Position numbers and translations under genes: made by a program | Notes under the pieces: model-generated | What the model saw: the letters and a program-made list of their open reading frames with translations, nothing else | Told to the model about the DNA's origin: nothing | The model's database searches: none | In this document: piece by piece, positions 46,772 to 59,650 of the stretch | How the letters are laid out: every line of letters begins with the position of its first letter | How positions within the stretch are numbered: the first letter of the stretch is position 1 | Assembly (NCBI GenBank): GCA_002729415.1 | Contig: PBXZ01000078.1 | Coordinates: forward strand, 1-64,000 | DNA: 64,000 nucleotides | From: UBA9662 sp002729415 | Lineage (GTDB): Bacteria > Poribacteria > WGA-4E > UBA9662 | Direction: 5' to 3'

Positions 46772-47268
46772 ATAGTATGTCTTTCCTGGAGTTCAAGAAG
46801 CTTCCGCGATCGAAGATGACAAATTGCCAAAGCTAACGCATCCGCAGCGTGATCAGGTTGAGGAATAAAGTCGAGATTAAGAACAACTTTAATCATTTCT
46901 TGGATTTGGCGCTTCGTGGCTGCACCATATCCAACAATGGCCTTTTTTACTTCTGCTGGTTTGTAATCAAAGACAGGAATTTCATTATTAGCAGCAACTA
47001 ACTTTGCGACCCCCCTTGCTTCCCCCACCGCAAGCGCACTAGTTACATTTTTGCTAAAAAACAGTTCCTCGATCGCTAAAACCTGCGGCTGATGCAGTTC
47101 AACGAGGCGATCTAGAGTATCCGATATAACCTTGAGCCGATCAGGCGATGGTACTTTGGCAGCAGTTTTAATATTACCACTATCTACCATCTCAAATTTC
47201 GAACCGACGGACCTGACAAAACCATAACCAGTATTGGCAAGACCGCTGTCAATACCCAATACCAGCAA
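46768..47268 (-). CDS. ruvC: Holliday junction resolvase RuvC
   Basis: A 166-residue endonuclease of normal length. The acidic catalytic set is visible: Asp7 in LGIDSGLANTGYG, Glu in AIEELFF, and Asp138/Asp141 in DHAADALALAICH. It cuts the junction symmetrically after RuvAB movement. It sits between yebC and ruvA and overlaps ruvA by four bases. Confidence 0.95.
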   Translation of the reverse strand: MLVLGIDSGLANTGYGFVRSVGSKFEMVDSGNIKTAAKVPSPDRLKVISDTLDRLVELHQPQVLAIEELFFSKNVTSALAVGEARGVAKLVAANNEIPVFDYKPAEVKKAIVGYGAATKRQIQEMIKVVLNLDFIPQPDHAADALALAICHLRSRKLLELQERHTI

Positions 47269-47290
47269 TCTCTATTACCCAATCATCCAA

Positions 47291-48034
47291 CTATGCTGCT
47301 TCTAAAATATCGTCTGAAATATCGAAGTTCGCATAAACTTTTTGGACATCATCGCTATCATCAAGCGAGTCCATAAGCCTAATCATTTCTTCAGCTTGCT
47401 TCTTGTCCAACGTGATTGTCGTCTGTGGAACCATTGTAATCTCTGCCAAAGAAATATCAGCTTGAGATTCTTGAATGGCAGCACGTACGGATTCAAACCC
47501 TTCAAATGGACAGACAATTTGAATTTGATTCTCTTGAATTTCAAGATCTTCAGCACCAGACTCAGCCGCAATCAGAAAAAGCTCATCTTCATCAATACTA
47601 TTTCGTTCAACGAAAATTAAACCGCGCTTTTCAAACATCCATGAAACACATCCACGTTCTCCCATCGCACCGCCGTTTCGGTCTAAAATATTCCGCAGAT
47701 CAGAAACGGATCTATTCCTATTATCAGTTAAAACCTCAATAATTAGTGCCACTCCACTCGGCCCATACCCCTCGTAAACGACTTCTTCGTAATTGATTCC
47801 TTCGAGATCTCCTGTACCTTTGAGAACAGCACGGTCAATCGTATCATTCGGAACATTCGCAGCTTTAGCAGCTTGTATCGCCGTGCGTAAACGTGGATTC
47901 ATTTCTGGATCACCACCACCGTTTCGAGCAGCCACAGTAACTTCCTTCAGCAACTTCGTGAACAACTTTCCCCGTTTAGCATCATTAGCCGCCTTCTTAT
48001 GCTTAATTGAAGCCCATTTGGAATGCCCAGACAC
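47291..48034 (-). CDS. yebC: YebC/PmpR family regulator
   Basis: A 247-residue protein with the YebC opening SGHSKWASIKHKKAANDAKRGKLFTKLLKE and the segment PNDTIDRAVLKGTGDLE. I chose the GTG at 48034 because it starts exactly at this conserved opening with AGAGG upstream; a longer frame to 48076 adds 14 non-conserved residues. Members act as transcription regulators or help translation of proline stretches. It heads the ruv group, downstream of the rRNA operon terminator. Confidence 0.93.
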   Translation of the reverse strand: MSGHSKWASIKHKKAANDAKRGKLFTKLLKEVTVAARNGGGDPEMNPRLRTAIQAAKAANVPNDTIDRAVLKGTGDLEGINYEEVVYEGYGPSGVALIIEVLTDNRNRSVSDLRNILDRNGGAMGERGCVSWMFEKRGLIFVERNSIDEDELFLIAAESGAEDLEIQENQIQIVCPFEGFESVRAAIQESQADISLAEITMVPQTTITLDKKQAEEMIRLMDSLDDSDDVQKVYANFDISDDILEAA

Positions 48035-48127
48035 GCTACACCTCTCGATTTCATTTAACAAATCCACCAAAATCATAGCACAGACAAAGGCATTTTGTCA
48101 AAGGAACAGCAAACAGCCGAATCAGAA

Positions 48128-48177
48128 ACAAAAAAAGCCTGTGAGATCTAGTTTAAACCAGATCCCACAGGCTTTTT
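48128..48177 (-). terminator. Terminator of the rRNA operon
   Basis: A 13-bp stem with one mismatch (48137-48149 with 48160-48172), loop containing GTTTAAAC, flanked by an A run (48130-48136) and a T run (48172-48176). On the minus strand the A run becomes a T tail, directly after 5S; it can also work on the plus strand. Confidence 0.85.
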
Positions 48178-48186
48178 CAACAAAGA

Positions 48187-48303
48187 ATCCCGGCAACGTC
48201 CGACTTTCCCACGAGGTTGCCCTCGAAGTATCATGGGCGCTGAAGGCCTTAACTACCGTGTTCGGAACGGGAACGGGTGTTTCCCCTTCGCTATAGTCAC
48301 CGG
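48187..48303 (-). rRNA. rrf: 5S rRNA
   Basis: Last gene of the rRNA operon. The minus strand starts CCGGTGACTATAGCG and holds the conserved CCGAACACGGTAGTTAAG; ends are approximate by a few bases. About 117 bases, the normal size. Confidence 0.9.
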
Positions 48304-48345
48304 AAAATCGATCAATTTGGCAAAAACATACCAAATAAATTCAAA

Positions 48346-48378
48346 TTGACAAGTACAATCATCTCAATCAATTAAAAG
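48346..48378 (-). ncRNA. 3' half of the 23S processing stem
   Basis: Two segments, 48346-48356 and 48371-48378, pair with 51423-51433 and 51401-51408 upstream of 23S. This brings the two ends of pre-23S together as an RNase III substrate. Confidence 0.6.
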
Positions 48379-48386
48379 TTAGAAAT

Positions 48387-51382
<2,996 letters not shown>

Positions 51383-51400
51383 TTTTTTTATACTAAGAAG

Positions 51401-51433
51401 CTTTTAATCAAAAGAAATTCATGTACTTGTCAA
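51401..51433 (-). ncRNA. 5' half of the 23S processing stem
   Basis: Segments 51401-51408 and 51423-51433 pair with 48371-48378 and 48346-48356 on the other side of 23S. Confidence 0.6.
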
Positions 51434-51470
51434 AGATCATCGCTTNGAGCTAACAACGCACAAAGCAGAG

Positions 51471-51543
51471 TGGAGACGAGCGGATTCGAACCGCTGACCT
51501 TCTACGTGCAAGGCAGACGCTCTCCCAACTGAGCTACGCCCCC
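51471..51543 (-). tRNA. tRNA-Ala (TGC), in the 16S-23S spacer
   Basis: On the minus strand the acceptor GGGGGCG pairs with CGTCTCC, the anticodon loop CTTGCAC gives TGC, and the T-loop is TTCGAAT. CCA is not encoded. It lies second of the two spacer tRNAs. Confidence 0.95.
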
Positions 51544-51551
51544 ACACTAAA

Positions 51552-51625
51552 TGGGCATATCTGGAATCGAACCAGAGACCTCTGCGTTATCAGCACAGCG
51601 CTCTAACCAACTGAGCTATACACCC
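51552..51625 (-). tRNA. tRNA-Ile (GAT), in the 16S-23S spacer
   Basis: On the minus strand the acceptor GGGTGTA pairs with TATGCCC, the anticodon loop CTGATAA gives GAT, and the T-loop is TTCGATT. CCA is not encoded. It lies 8 bases before tRNA-Ala. Confidence 0.95.
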
Positions 51626-51646
51626 AGCTATATACCCAAACCAAAG

Positions 51647-51663
51647 CTTTTGAAAACTGAATA
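51647..51663 (-). ncRNA. 3' half of the 16S processing stem
   Basis: Seventeen bases that pair, with one bulge, with 53378-53393 ahead of 16S. Confidence 0.65.
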
Positions 51664-51701
51664 TCAATCAAAGNCGTAATGTTTCACAGTAAAACATATN
51701 G

Positions 51702-53258
<1,557 letters not shown>

Positions 53259-53377
53259 AGTAATTCTTAATACGTTTAACGTCCAACACACATGAAAACA
53301 TGTCAGACAAAATTAACGAGCCATGTCCACTATGATAGTGTTCAATTCACTACAAAAAACACACCGACTAATCAGTC

Positions 53378-53393
53378 TATTCAGTTTTCAAAG
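53378..53393 (-). ncRNA. 5' half of the 16S processing stem
   Basis: Sixteen bases complementary to 51647-51663 beyond the 3' end of 16S; together they form a stem around pre-16S. Confidence 0.65.
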
Positions 53394-53434
53394 AACTTTA
53401 GAATGCTACACTTTCTCTTTCAAGAAAGCGGGTA

Positions 53435-53463
53435 ATTATATGTCTTATATTTCAAGATGTCAA
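53435..53463 (-). promoter_or_regulatory. rRNA operon promoter
   Basis: On the minus strand: TTGACA (53458-53463), a 17-base spacer and TATAAT (53435-53440), a perfect sigma70 consensus. The predicted start is near 53428, about 170 bases before 16S. Confidence 0.85.
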
Positions 53464-53786
53464 GATGAAAATCACTTTAATTTTTAAATANTGTAATAAT
53501 NCCGACAAAACAAGCCCAAANATGNAAATCCTTTCTCATTTCCTCTTNATATCATCTATCAATAAATAAAAATCTGATGATTCAATTAAAGCTTATTCCT
53601 CNACTAATTTATAGCCAAAAACGNAAACTCTAAGATGTGTAGTTTAGCTTNAGATGGGGGACTTAGGCTTNANCCAAGCAAATTGTGNCTCATCATCCAG
53701 AACTGTTCCTTCGATTGAGAATATCACAACTNACCTCTTAAACATTTCACCTATGTTGCGCTTATGAATCGAATTCAAGTAGAATT

Positions 53787-54697
53787 ATGGATATGACCAA
53801 TTCTAAAATGGAAAGTAACTTGCAAATTATGGGCATTGGAGAGATATTATGGGACATTTTTCCTGAGGGGAAACGTTTCGGAGGTGCACCAGCCAACTTT
53901 GCCTGTCAGGCCCAAGCATTAGGAACAAATACACACATGGTTAGTTGTGTTGGTCGAGATCAACTAGGCCTACAAATCTTATCATTTCTAGAGACACGTC
54001 AGATCAATACATCATCGATTGCCTTTTCTGATCGGCATCCGACAGGAACGGTTCAGGTTCAACTTAACTCTTCAGGTCATCCAAAGTTTAAAATTTGCGG
54101 TGATTCCGCGTGGGATTTCATTCCATGGTCTGAGAGGCTTGCATTGTTGGCTTCTACGACTAACGCAGTTTGCTACGGTACATTAGTCAACGGAGCCAGA
54201 TGTCGCGAGATACTATCCACCGCTTCCTCGAATCTCTACCACCTGACTGCTGCCTACGCGTTTTCGACATTAATTTCCGGCAACAGTTTTACGATCTTAC
54301 ATTGGTTCGACAATCCCTGCAATTTGCTGATGTGCTAAAGCTGAGTGACGAAGAATTGCCCGTCTTAGCNNCAGCCTTGGGGTTGTCNGGCTCAAATATG
54401 ACTATCGTCAAGGNATTGATGAAACAATACGATTTACGCCTGATTGCGCTNACTCNAGGNNANAAANGNGCCATCTTAGTCTCAAGNGACCAAGTTAGCG
54501 AATNCCAAGGGATTCGCGTAGAAGTTGTTGATACTGTCGGNGCAGGAGANNNATTCACAGCAGCAATGACNANAGGACTGTTAGGAGNTCATGATTTGGA
54601 AGCTATCAATTATTACGCTTGTCGTGTNGCAGCTTNCGTCTGCTCTCANGCCGGNGCAGTACCNGANCTACCTAATGAACTACGCATAATAATATGA
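53787..54697 (+). CDS. PfkB-family sugar kinase, frameshifted
   Basis: Two overlapping frames together make one about 303-residue PfkB (ribokinase/fructokinase) kinase. The N-terminal part (53787 to about 54186) holds GEILWDIFPEGKRFGGAPANFA; the C-terminal part (from about 54187) holds the VDTV.AG..FTAAM motif of the GAGD catalytic site. Reading YGTL then QRSQMSR needs one extra base between 54186 and 54187. A missing base is therefore likely, either an assembly error or a true mutation. It would phosphorylate a sugar such as fructose. It is convergent with the TIM-barrel-like gene. Confidence 0.75.
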
Positions 54698-54721
54698 TCA
54701 AATCACAGTGATTTGATCATA
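54693..54721. repeat. Perfect 29-base palindrome at convergent stops
   Basis: A 14-base perfect inverted repeat (54693-54706 with 54708-54721) around one central base. It contains the PfkB TGA stop (54695-54697) and the TGA of the minus-strand gene (54703-54705). It is AT-rich, so it is a weak bidirectional terminator or a protein-binding site. Confidence 0.65.
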
Positions 54722-56079
54722 CATCTCCCCAAAATACGCGGCACTTCAACTGNNAAGCCATCGACTGTCAAAGTCACATCNGTCCTTGTATCGTCAAAAT
54801 CAGTTCGTCTCAATAACAAATGATCTCCTAATCTGATCCCTGATATTACAGGGCCAGGTTGGAACGGGACATCNAAATTTATAGGTGNACCCAACTCCAG
54901 AAAATCTTTGTATTCCAGNGANGCAGCATAAACCTGATGCACCAATCGTACTTCCTGNGCTGCCTGATCCAACGGNCACCACATAAAAAGTGTATCATGT
55001 CCTCGCAAGAGAAGATGCCATAGAAGTTCCTGATACATGTTCTCACTGAATTGTTGTATATCTGAATTGCNATCATCANTGGTATNCACGGTATGCCAAT
55101 GTACAAACGTCACAATAGGGGTNNCNGACGACGTAGACTTTCCTNCGTTGCTACCTACTTTTAGCATATTGTAAAACCAACGATAGTCAACTTGATCAAA
55201 ATCNTACCAACTCCAAATTTTGTCCCAAGTNTAGACCACCGGCATAGCAAAAGTATATCCAGTNAACGGGAACTCATCAAACCACTGGCGGTATTTAGCN
55301 CCNCCTTCCTGTNTATANGGAGTACCATCTACAAATTTCTCAAAATAATCGTACCAATACCGATGGCCATCATGGGGATAAACCCCATAATTACCAACCA
55401 AAGCATTAGGAAAGCATGAGGTGACCGTATCGGCTAACATCTCCCGCTGGAGTTCNCTTCGTTTCTGCCGTAACGCAGATTGAAAANNCGTAAAATCACC
55501 AATGTCTTCAATTTGATCTTGACAACGCTGACAGCNCTTGGACGCNGCCCAAGCNCCGTTCCACTCAATAGGNCCATCAATCTCCCAATCGGCAAAAATG
55601 AAGCCGATTTCCAAATCAGCTTCATAATACGCTTGAACAAAGAATTCAACTCGTTTTTGCATTTCCGACCGACGAAAATCGAGAGCAAACGGACANCCCA
55701 TTTTATGNCCTTCACCAAACGATGAATCGAAAAAAGCCNCNCCGCTGCCATCAATATGNGCAGTACGAAGATCACCATTGAANAACGAATATGTACACAN
55801 ATTGGCATTAACGTTGACTCTTAATCCTAATTGCTTTTGAATTCTAGCAATCTGTAANCCTCTNGTTAATGTCCGTTCNCGATCCGAAGGATTCCAAGTN
55901 GAGATCANCCCAATACCACGTTCATCAAGCTGTTGAATGATNGATTTAGCTTTTANCTCATCATCTACCGCTAGATCCATAATAGGCCATAAATACAAAG
56001 GTAAACGATTATNCCNTGACCATCTNAGAGGCTCAGTGTTTTCAAGNACAAGCCGAACTTGTTCAGGTATCGATGACAT
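54703..56079 (-). CDS. Unidentified TIM-barrel-like protein, possible glycoside hydrolase
   Basis: A 458-residue soluble protein. The order of short strands and helices (LPLYLWPIMDLAVDDE, GIGxIxTWNPSD, EIGFIFADWEIDxPIEW, FVHWHTVxT) and the acidic residues near strand ends are what a (beta/alpha)8 barrel with a Glu/Asp pair would give, as in glycoside hydrolases, but I do not recognise a family. A short beta-rich tail (VTLTVDGxxVEVPRILGR) follows. No signal peptide is seen. Ambiguous bases are frequent. The neighbouring sugar kinase is convergent, so a shared carbohydrate role is only suggestive. Confidence 0.6.
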   Translation of the reverse strand: MSSIPEQVRLXLENTEPXRWSXXNRLPLYLWPIMDLAVDDEXKAKXIIQQLDERGIGXIXTWNPSDXERTLXRXLQIARIQKQLGLRVNVNANXCTYSXFNGDLRTXHIDGSXXAFFDSSFGEXHKMXCPFALDFRRSEMQKRVEFFVQAYYEADLEIGFIFADWEIDXPIEWNXAWXASKXCQRCQDQIEDIGDFTXFQSALRQKRXELQREMLADTVTSCFPNALVGNYGVYPHDGHRYWYDYFEKFVDGTXYXQEXXAKYRQWFDEFPXTGYTFAMPVVXTWDKIWSWXDFDQVDYRWFYNMLKVGSNXGKSTSXXTPIVTFVHWHTVXTXDDXNSDIQQFSENMYQELLWHLLLRGHDTLFMWXPLDQAXQEVRLVHQVYAXXLEYKDFLELGXPINXDVPFQPGPVISGIRLGDHLLLRRTDFDDTRXDVTLTVDGXXVEVPRILGRCMIKSL

Positions 56080-56215
56080 TTACAATNCCTCCTAATAACA
56101 TTTATTTGCNAAAATCCCTCCCNCGACGTCGGANAGGTTTCCCATTTNCNGNTTGTCGCAAAAACCTTAACCTGANGGNGCATCATCCGAGTCACNAATT
56201 CACCTCACGNTACTA

Positions 56216-56587
56216 TTATCGACTCATTACCATAAGAAGNACAAATTCTGTTCCTTCCAAATCAATTAANCCAGTAATCTCAACANCCATATANGNCTGA
56301 NTGCTCTCATTCACCANCACAATTAACCAACCTNTGCCGATTCGACGGCAGGTAGTTCGACCACCCAACTANAATCGAAATTCGGATTCTTANCCCACCN
56401 ACNCCCTTCAGNCATNCNAAACTGCACATAAACTTCTTCAGCAACAATTTAAAAAATTGTAAAGCGGTAAGTTCGCTNGTTAGNGCATAAANCGATTNTC
56501 GAAACGACTNATGACTGCCAATTCCAAGTAACTTGATCCCCACTACAAAACTNCCTNGGCACCATGTACAATGCAATCGTAAGCCAT
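56216..56587 (-). pseudogene. Broken ORF with at least three single-base frameshifts
   Basis: Joined across frames the minus strand reads as one protein of about 125 residues with segments YALTSELTALQFFK, AEEVYVQF, KNPNFD, SWVVELPAVESA, GWLIVLVNES and VEITGLIDLEGTEFVLLMVMSR before the TAA at 56216-56218. Frame changes are needed near 56487, 56452 and 56334; two lie in short T or A runs, as expected of sequencing or assembly errors. Ambiguous bases in the last segment are at third codon positions, arguing for a real gene. I do not recognise the product. A start at ATG 56587 is tentative, and one in-frame TAG lies near 56545. Confidence 0.45.
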
Positions 56588-56611
56588 CAGAANNCCANCT
56601 TAGTTCTTTGA

Positions 56612-57316
56612 CTAAATTCCTCTATATCTTACTATCTCATTATAGCAANGTTCTCGCCTTTTCAAGANTTCNATTAGTAAAATGACACAAAATNAATACT
56701 TCAATANGTAGAAAATCAGCTTAATATATTCGTTGTTGATAGTTACCAACTCCCGCTCTCTTAGCCACCATTTCTCGACGTTGAACCAACTATCTCTAAC
56801 CGAACTATATTGGAGCTCAATTCCTGAATCCCTATATATTTTGCTAAAGATCATTTTCACCCGTCGCATATGATAAGGAGAACTAACAACAATCGCTGAG
56901 TGAAATCCTTTCCTCTTCATCAACTGATAAGAATGCTTAGCGTCATCATAAGTCGAAGTTGATCGAACAAGCGATGTTGCTCCTTCAGGAATACCTGCTT
57001 TTTTAATCGCATTTTGAGTAATTTCCTCCCAGTCTATATGTAAATCTATAAGTAGTAAAGGAGCTGAATCACTCGTGAATATAATGTGTGGCGCATATTC
57101 TGATTCATAGAGTGATACACCATGATGAAAGCGTTCTGCATCTCCTGCCAATATGATAATAGCATCAGCAGGTTGAAGAGAATCTGTTTCTACAATCAAC
57201 AATATTGCTAACTTGGTCAACCAAAACTGATATGGGAGCACAGTACTCACCAACAAAACTATTGCGAGGCATGACAAAACAAGCCATTTCTTTTTCAAGC
57301 GTATGTATTCAATCAT
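56612..57316 (-). CDS. YdcF/SanA-like DUF218 membrane protein
   Basis: A 234-residue protein with an N-terminal membrane helix (WLVLSCLAIVLLVSTVLPY) and a DUF218 domain: ADAIIILAGDAERFHHGV, STYDDAKHSYQLMKRKGF and VVSSPYHMRRVKMIF. Relatives (SanA, ElyC, YdcF) act at the envelope. The ATG at 57316 overlaps the lipoprotein stop (ATGA). The codon at 56693-56695 is TNA; if it is TAA or TGA the protein ends there after LKY, the usual end of the family, and the C-terminal 27 residues do not exist. Ambiguous bases in those 27 residues are not at third positions, which supports that earlier stop. Confidence 0.82.
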   Translation of the reverse strand: MIEYIRLKKKWLVLSCLAIVLLVSTVLPYQFWLTKLAILLIVETDSLQPADAIIILAGDAERFHHGVSLYESEYAPHIIFTSDSAPLLLIDLHIDWEEITQNAIKKAGIPEGATSLVRSTSTYDDAKHSYQLMKRKGFHSAIVVSSPYHMRRVKMIFSKIYRDSGIELQYSSVRDSWFNVEKWWLRERELVTINNEYIKLIFYXLKYXFCVILLXEXLKRREXCYNEIVRYRGI

Positions 57317-57870
57317 CTGAAGAAATCGACCCATTGAATACGCAAAACTTCGGGGTCACTTTCAAACACAATCTTAGGTACTACCAATTCAACATACCCA
57401 GTCTGCAATGGAACCTCAGACACCATTTTACCAGTAGGAACAATCTCAGCAGACATCCAATAGGGACTAGTCTCTACCAAGGTCACACGACTACCTTCCC
57501 CAACTGCATTTACCTCACATAACACGCTATACGGTGGATAGCTCAGTATCGCTGTGTTAAGTACAAATACCCCATTGTTGACAGCAAATGATTCCAGCCC
57601 ATGAAGATAAAAACGAAAACGAACCTCGGTCGCCCATGTGCCTCGAATCAGTGATATGGTAGCCTGACCAATGCCATTTCGACTGTGGACTTCAAAAATA
57701 AAATTTTCACTGTTGTGGATAAAATTTATTCTATTGCCCTCTTCCTTTGAACTACTCAGATCAATATCAACCACAGGAAAATTTTGCTCTTGTAACGTCA
57801 AGATTGTTCGGCAACCACACAGGATAGGAACACAAAGGATAATAATTCTAAACAGAACTCTCAACCTCAC
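57313..57870 (-). CDS. Small lipoprotein, function unknown
   Basis: A 185-residue protein with a lipobox: MRLRVLFRIIILCVPILCGC, Cys at residue 20. The mature part is beta-strand rich (FEVHSRNGIGQATISL, GVFVLNTAILSYPPYSV) and not recognised. It is translationally coupled to the YdcF-like gene through the ATGA overlap, so the two probably act in the same envelope process. Confidence 0.65.
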   Translation of the reverse strand: MRLRVLFRIIILCVPILCGCRTILTLQEQNFPVVDIDLSSSKEEGNRINFIHNSENFIFEVHSRNGIGQATISLIRGTWATEVRFRFYLHGLESFAVNNGVFVLNTAILSYPPYSVLCEVNAVGEGSRVTLVETSPYWMSAEIVPTGKMVSEVPLQTGYVELVVPKIVFESDPEVLRIQWVDFFR

Positions 57871-57891
57871 TGTCAGCCAACCTATTTTAAG

Positions 57892-58158
57892 TCACATTCC
57901 ATAACCGAAGCATCTCTTCGGAAAAACAGCCCAAAGGAGCCCGCCCGCCCCGCAATATAAATCGACATGGTGATGCTTTCTTGTAAGATTACAGACCCAA
58001 GAAGTAAAAACCACTGAGGCTATCAGTCCCCATATCCTTAGAAAAACCAAAGTCAGGACATCAACAATCATTAGAACATTCTGCCCCAAGTAGAAACTCA
58101 TTAGCATGAGGGGTAAACCAAGCATTCCACTATAGATAATAATCCTTAGACTAACCAC
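57892..58158 (-). CDS. Possible small membrane protein (88 aa)
   Basis: A GTG-started frame of 88 residues with two hydrophobic stretches (IIIYSGMLGLPLMLMSFYL and LMIVDVLTLVFLRIWGLIASVVF) and a Cys/His-containing tail. No ribosome site is clear and no family is recognised. It lies 21 bases upstream of the lipoprotein gene on the same strand, which is the main support. Confidence 0.35.
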   Translation of the reverse strand: MVSLRIIIYSGMLGLPLMLMSFYLGQNVLMIVDVLTLVFLRIWGLIASVVFTSWVCNLTRKHHHVDLYCGAGGLLWAVFPKRCFGYGM

Positions 58159-58381
58159 ATCAGTAGAATAATTGAGAACCTACAACTTGAATAGATCTAA
58201 ACAAATCTTGATCAATTGAATATGGCCAATAGTATTACTATCCTAACTCCTATGAAGAAGAGAGCTTACTAGCCATGAAGTGCAATGCCGAAGAAGGCCC
58301 CAAAATTGGTTCTCCGTTGGCCCAAGCAAAATACTGCGAGAGATGAACGACTTCGACGAAGGCGAAGATCATTTGCTCTGC

Positions 58382-59650
58382 TTAACTCCACAACCTGTCG
58401 TGTGAACTTTCACTTTCCCACTCGTGTGTTGAGGGAAAATATTCAGAATCGTTGGGATGGAGATGTTGCTGAATAACTTCCGGATTTAGATCAATACCAA
58501 GCCCTGGTGTATCGGGAACTTTGATATAACCGCCCTGAATAATCGGATTAGGTAGTCCCATCACAAGATCATCCCACCATGGATTGTCAACAGAATGATT
58601 CTCCAAAACGAGAAAATTTTCGGTTGCGGCTGCACAGTGCACACTAGCCATAGCACATACTGGTGTCCCTGCCATATGCATAGCCATAGCAATACCATAC
58701 TCCTGTGCCAAATCCCCGATTTTCTTGGTTTCCAGTATTCCACCAGAGGTTGCAATATCAGGATGGCAAATCGCGATAGCTTTAGCTTTAAATAGTTTCA
58801 TGAATTCCTCTTTGCAATAGATATCTTCACCTGTACAAATCGGAGTGGTGCAGGAATTTGAGAGCCTAATATACTGATCAGTATATTGCCACGGAATCAT
58901 GTCCTCTAACCAAGCGAGATTATACTTTTCCAATCCCCTCGCTAAACGGATACAATCTTCAACAGCGATATGACCGAAATGATCTACCGCGAGCGGAATT
59001 TCATACCCGATAACTTCACGTATCGTTTCCACATATCCACACAAGGTTTCAATCCCTTTTTCCGTCAAACGTATACCAGTAAAAGGATGCATCAAATTGC
59101 TAGTTTCCAGATTCCCTTCTGGTGCACATAGTGTGCCAGGAACGTCCCTCAGAAGCGAAACCCCGACATCCATTTTGAGGAAGGTAAACCCTAAATCCAT
59201 CCGCTGCTGAAGTTTTTTGCCCATCTCCACAGGATCGCTTAGTGTCGGGGTATCCGAATAGCAGCGTATCTCATCACGGAATTTCCCACCTGCCAGTTGA
59301 TAGCAAGGAACCTCATAAGCTTTTCCCACTAGATCCATCAAAGCCATTTCAATGCCACAGACCCCTCCACCCTGACGAGCATGAAACCCAAACTGCTTAA
59401 TCTGGCGAAAAATTTTGTCAACACTACAGGGATTTTCACCCAAAATCCGGCTTTTGAGCAGCAAAGCATAAGTTTTACTAGCACCATCACGAACTTCACC
59501 AAGCCCATAGATCCCTTGATTAGTATCGATCTTGAGAATTGGCCCACCGGTAGTTGTTCTTACGAGACGCATATCGGTAATTTTCAATTTGGAAGGTTGA
59601 GATGCAGTCTTAATATTGGATGATATGAGCTCCGAATCGCTTAACGTCAT
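58382..59650 (-). CDS. Mandelate racemase/muconate lactonizing enzyme family protein
   Basis: A 422-residue enolase-superfamily enzyme. Metal ligands appear in order: Asp in LAVDHFGH, Glu in LAWLEDMIPW and Glu in PICTGEDIY, with a catalytic-type His in MHMAGTP and the Lys in FLKMDVG. The long N-terminal cap (LKITDMRLVRTTTGGPILKI) is normal. The family dehydrates sugar acids such as gluconate, galactarate or related acids; the substrate is unknown. It is alone on this strand, with about 820 non-coding bases upstream. Confidence 0.88.
   Translation of the reverse strand: MTLSDSELISSNIKTASQPSKLKITDMRLVRTTTGGPILKIDTNQGIYGLGEVRDGASKTYALLLKSRILGENPCSVDKIFRQIKQFGFHARQGGGVCGIEMALMDLVGKAYEVPCYQLAGGKFRDEIRCYSDTPTLSDPVEMGKKLQQRMDLGFTFLKMDVGVSLLRDVPGTLCAPEGNLETSNLMHPFTGIRLTEKGIETLCGYVETIREVIGYEIPLAVDHFGHIAVEDCIRLARGLEKYNLAWLEDMIPWQYTDQYIRLSNSCTTPICTGEDIYCKEEFMKLFKAKAIAICHPDIATSGGILETKKIGDLAQEYGIAMAMHMAGTPVCAMASVHCAAATENFLVLENHSVDNPWWDDLVMGLPNPIIQGGYIKVPDTPGLGIDLNPEVIQQHLHPNDSEYFPSTHEWESESSHDRLWS

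Larger units (their letters stand above)
53259..53786. promoter_or_regulatory. rRNA operon leader and upstream region
   Basis: The leader from about 53259 to 53428 carries the 16S processing arm (53378-53393). The rest up to the PfkB gene (53464-53786) is AT-rich with many ambiguous bases; no gene is supported. Confidence 0.5.

Noticed and set aside
56307..56576. 89-codon frame as an intact gene
   Set aside because: Only its middle part belongs to the real reading; the true protein switches frames, so it is reported as a broken gene instead.
58285..58476. 63-codon arginine-rich frame
   Set aside because: It runs antisense into the enolase-superfamily gene and has no coding evidence.
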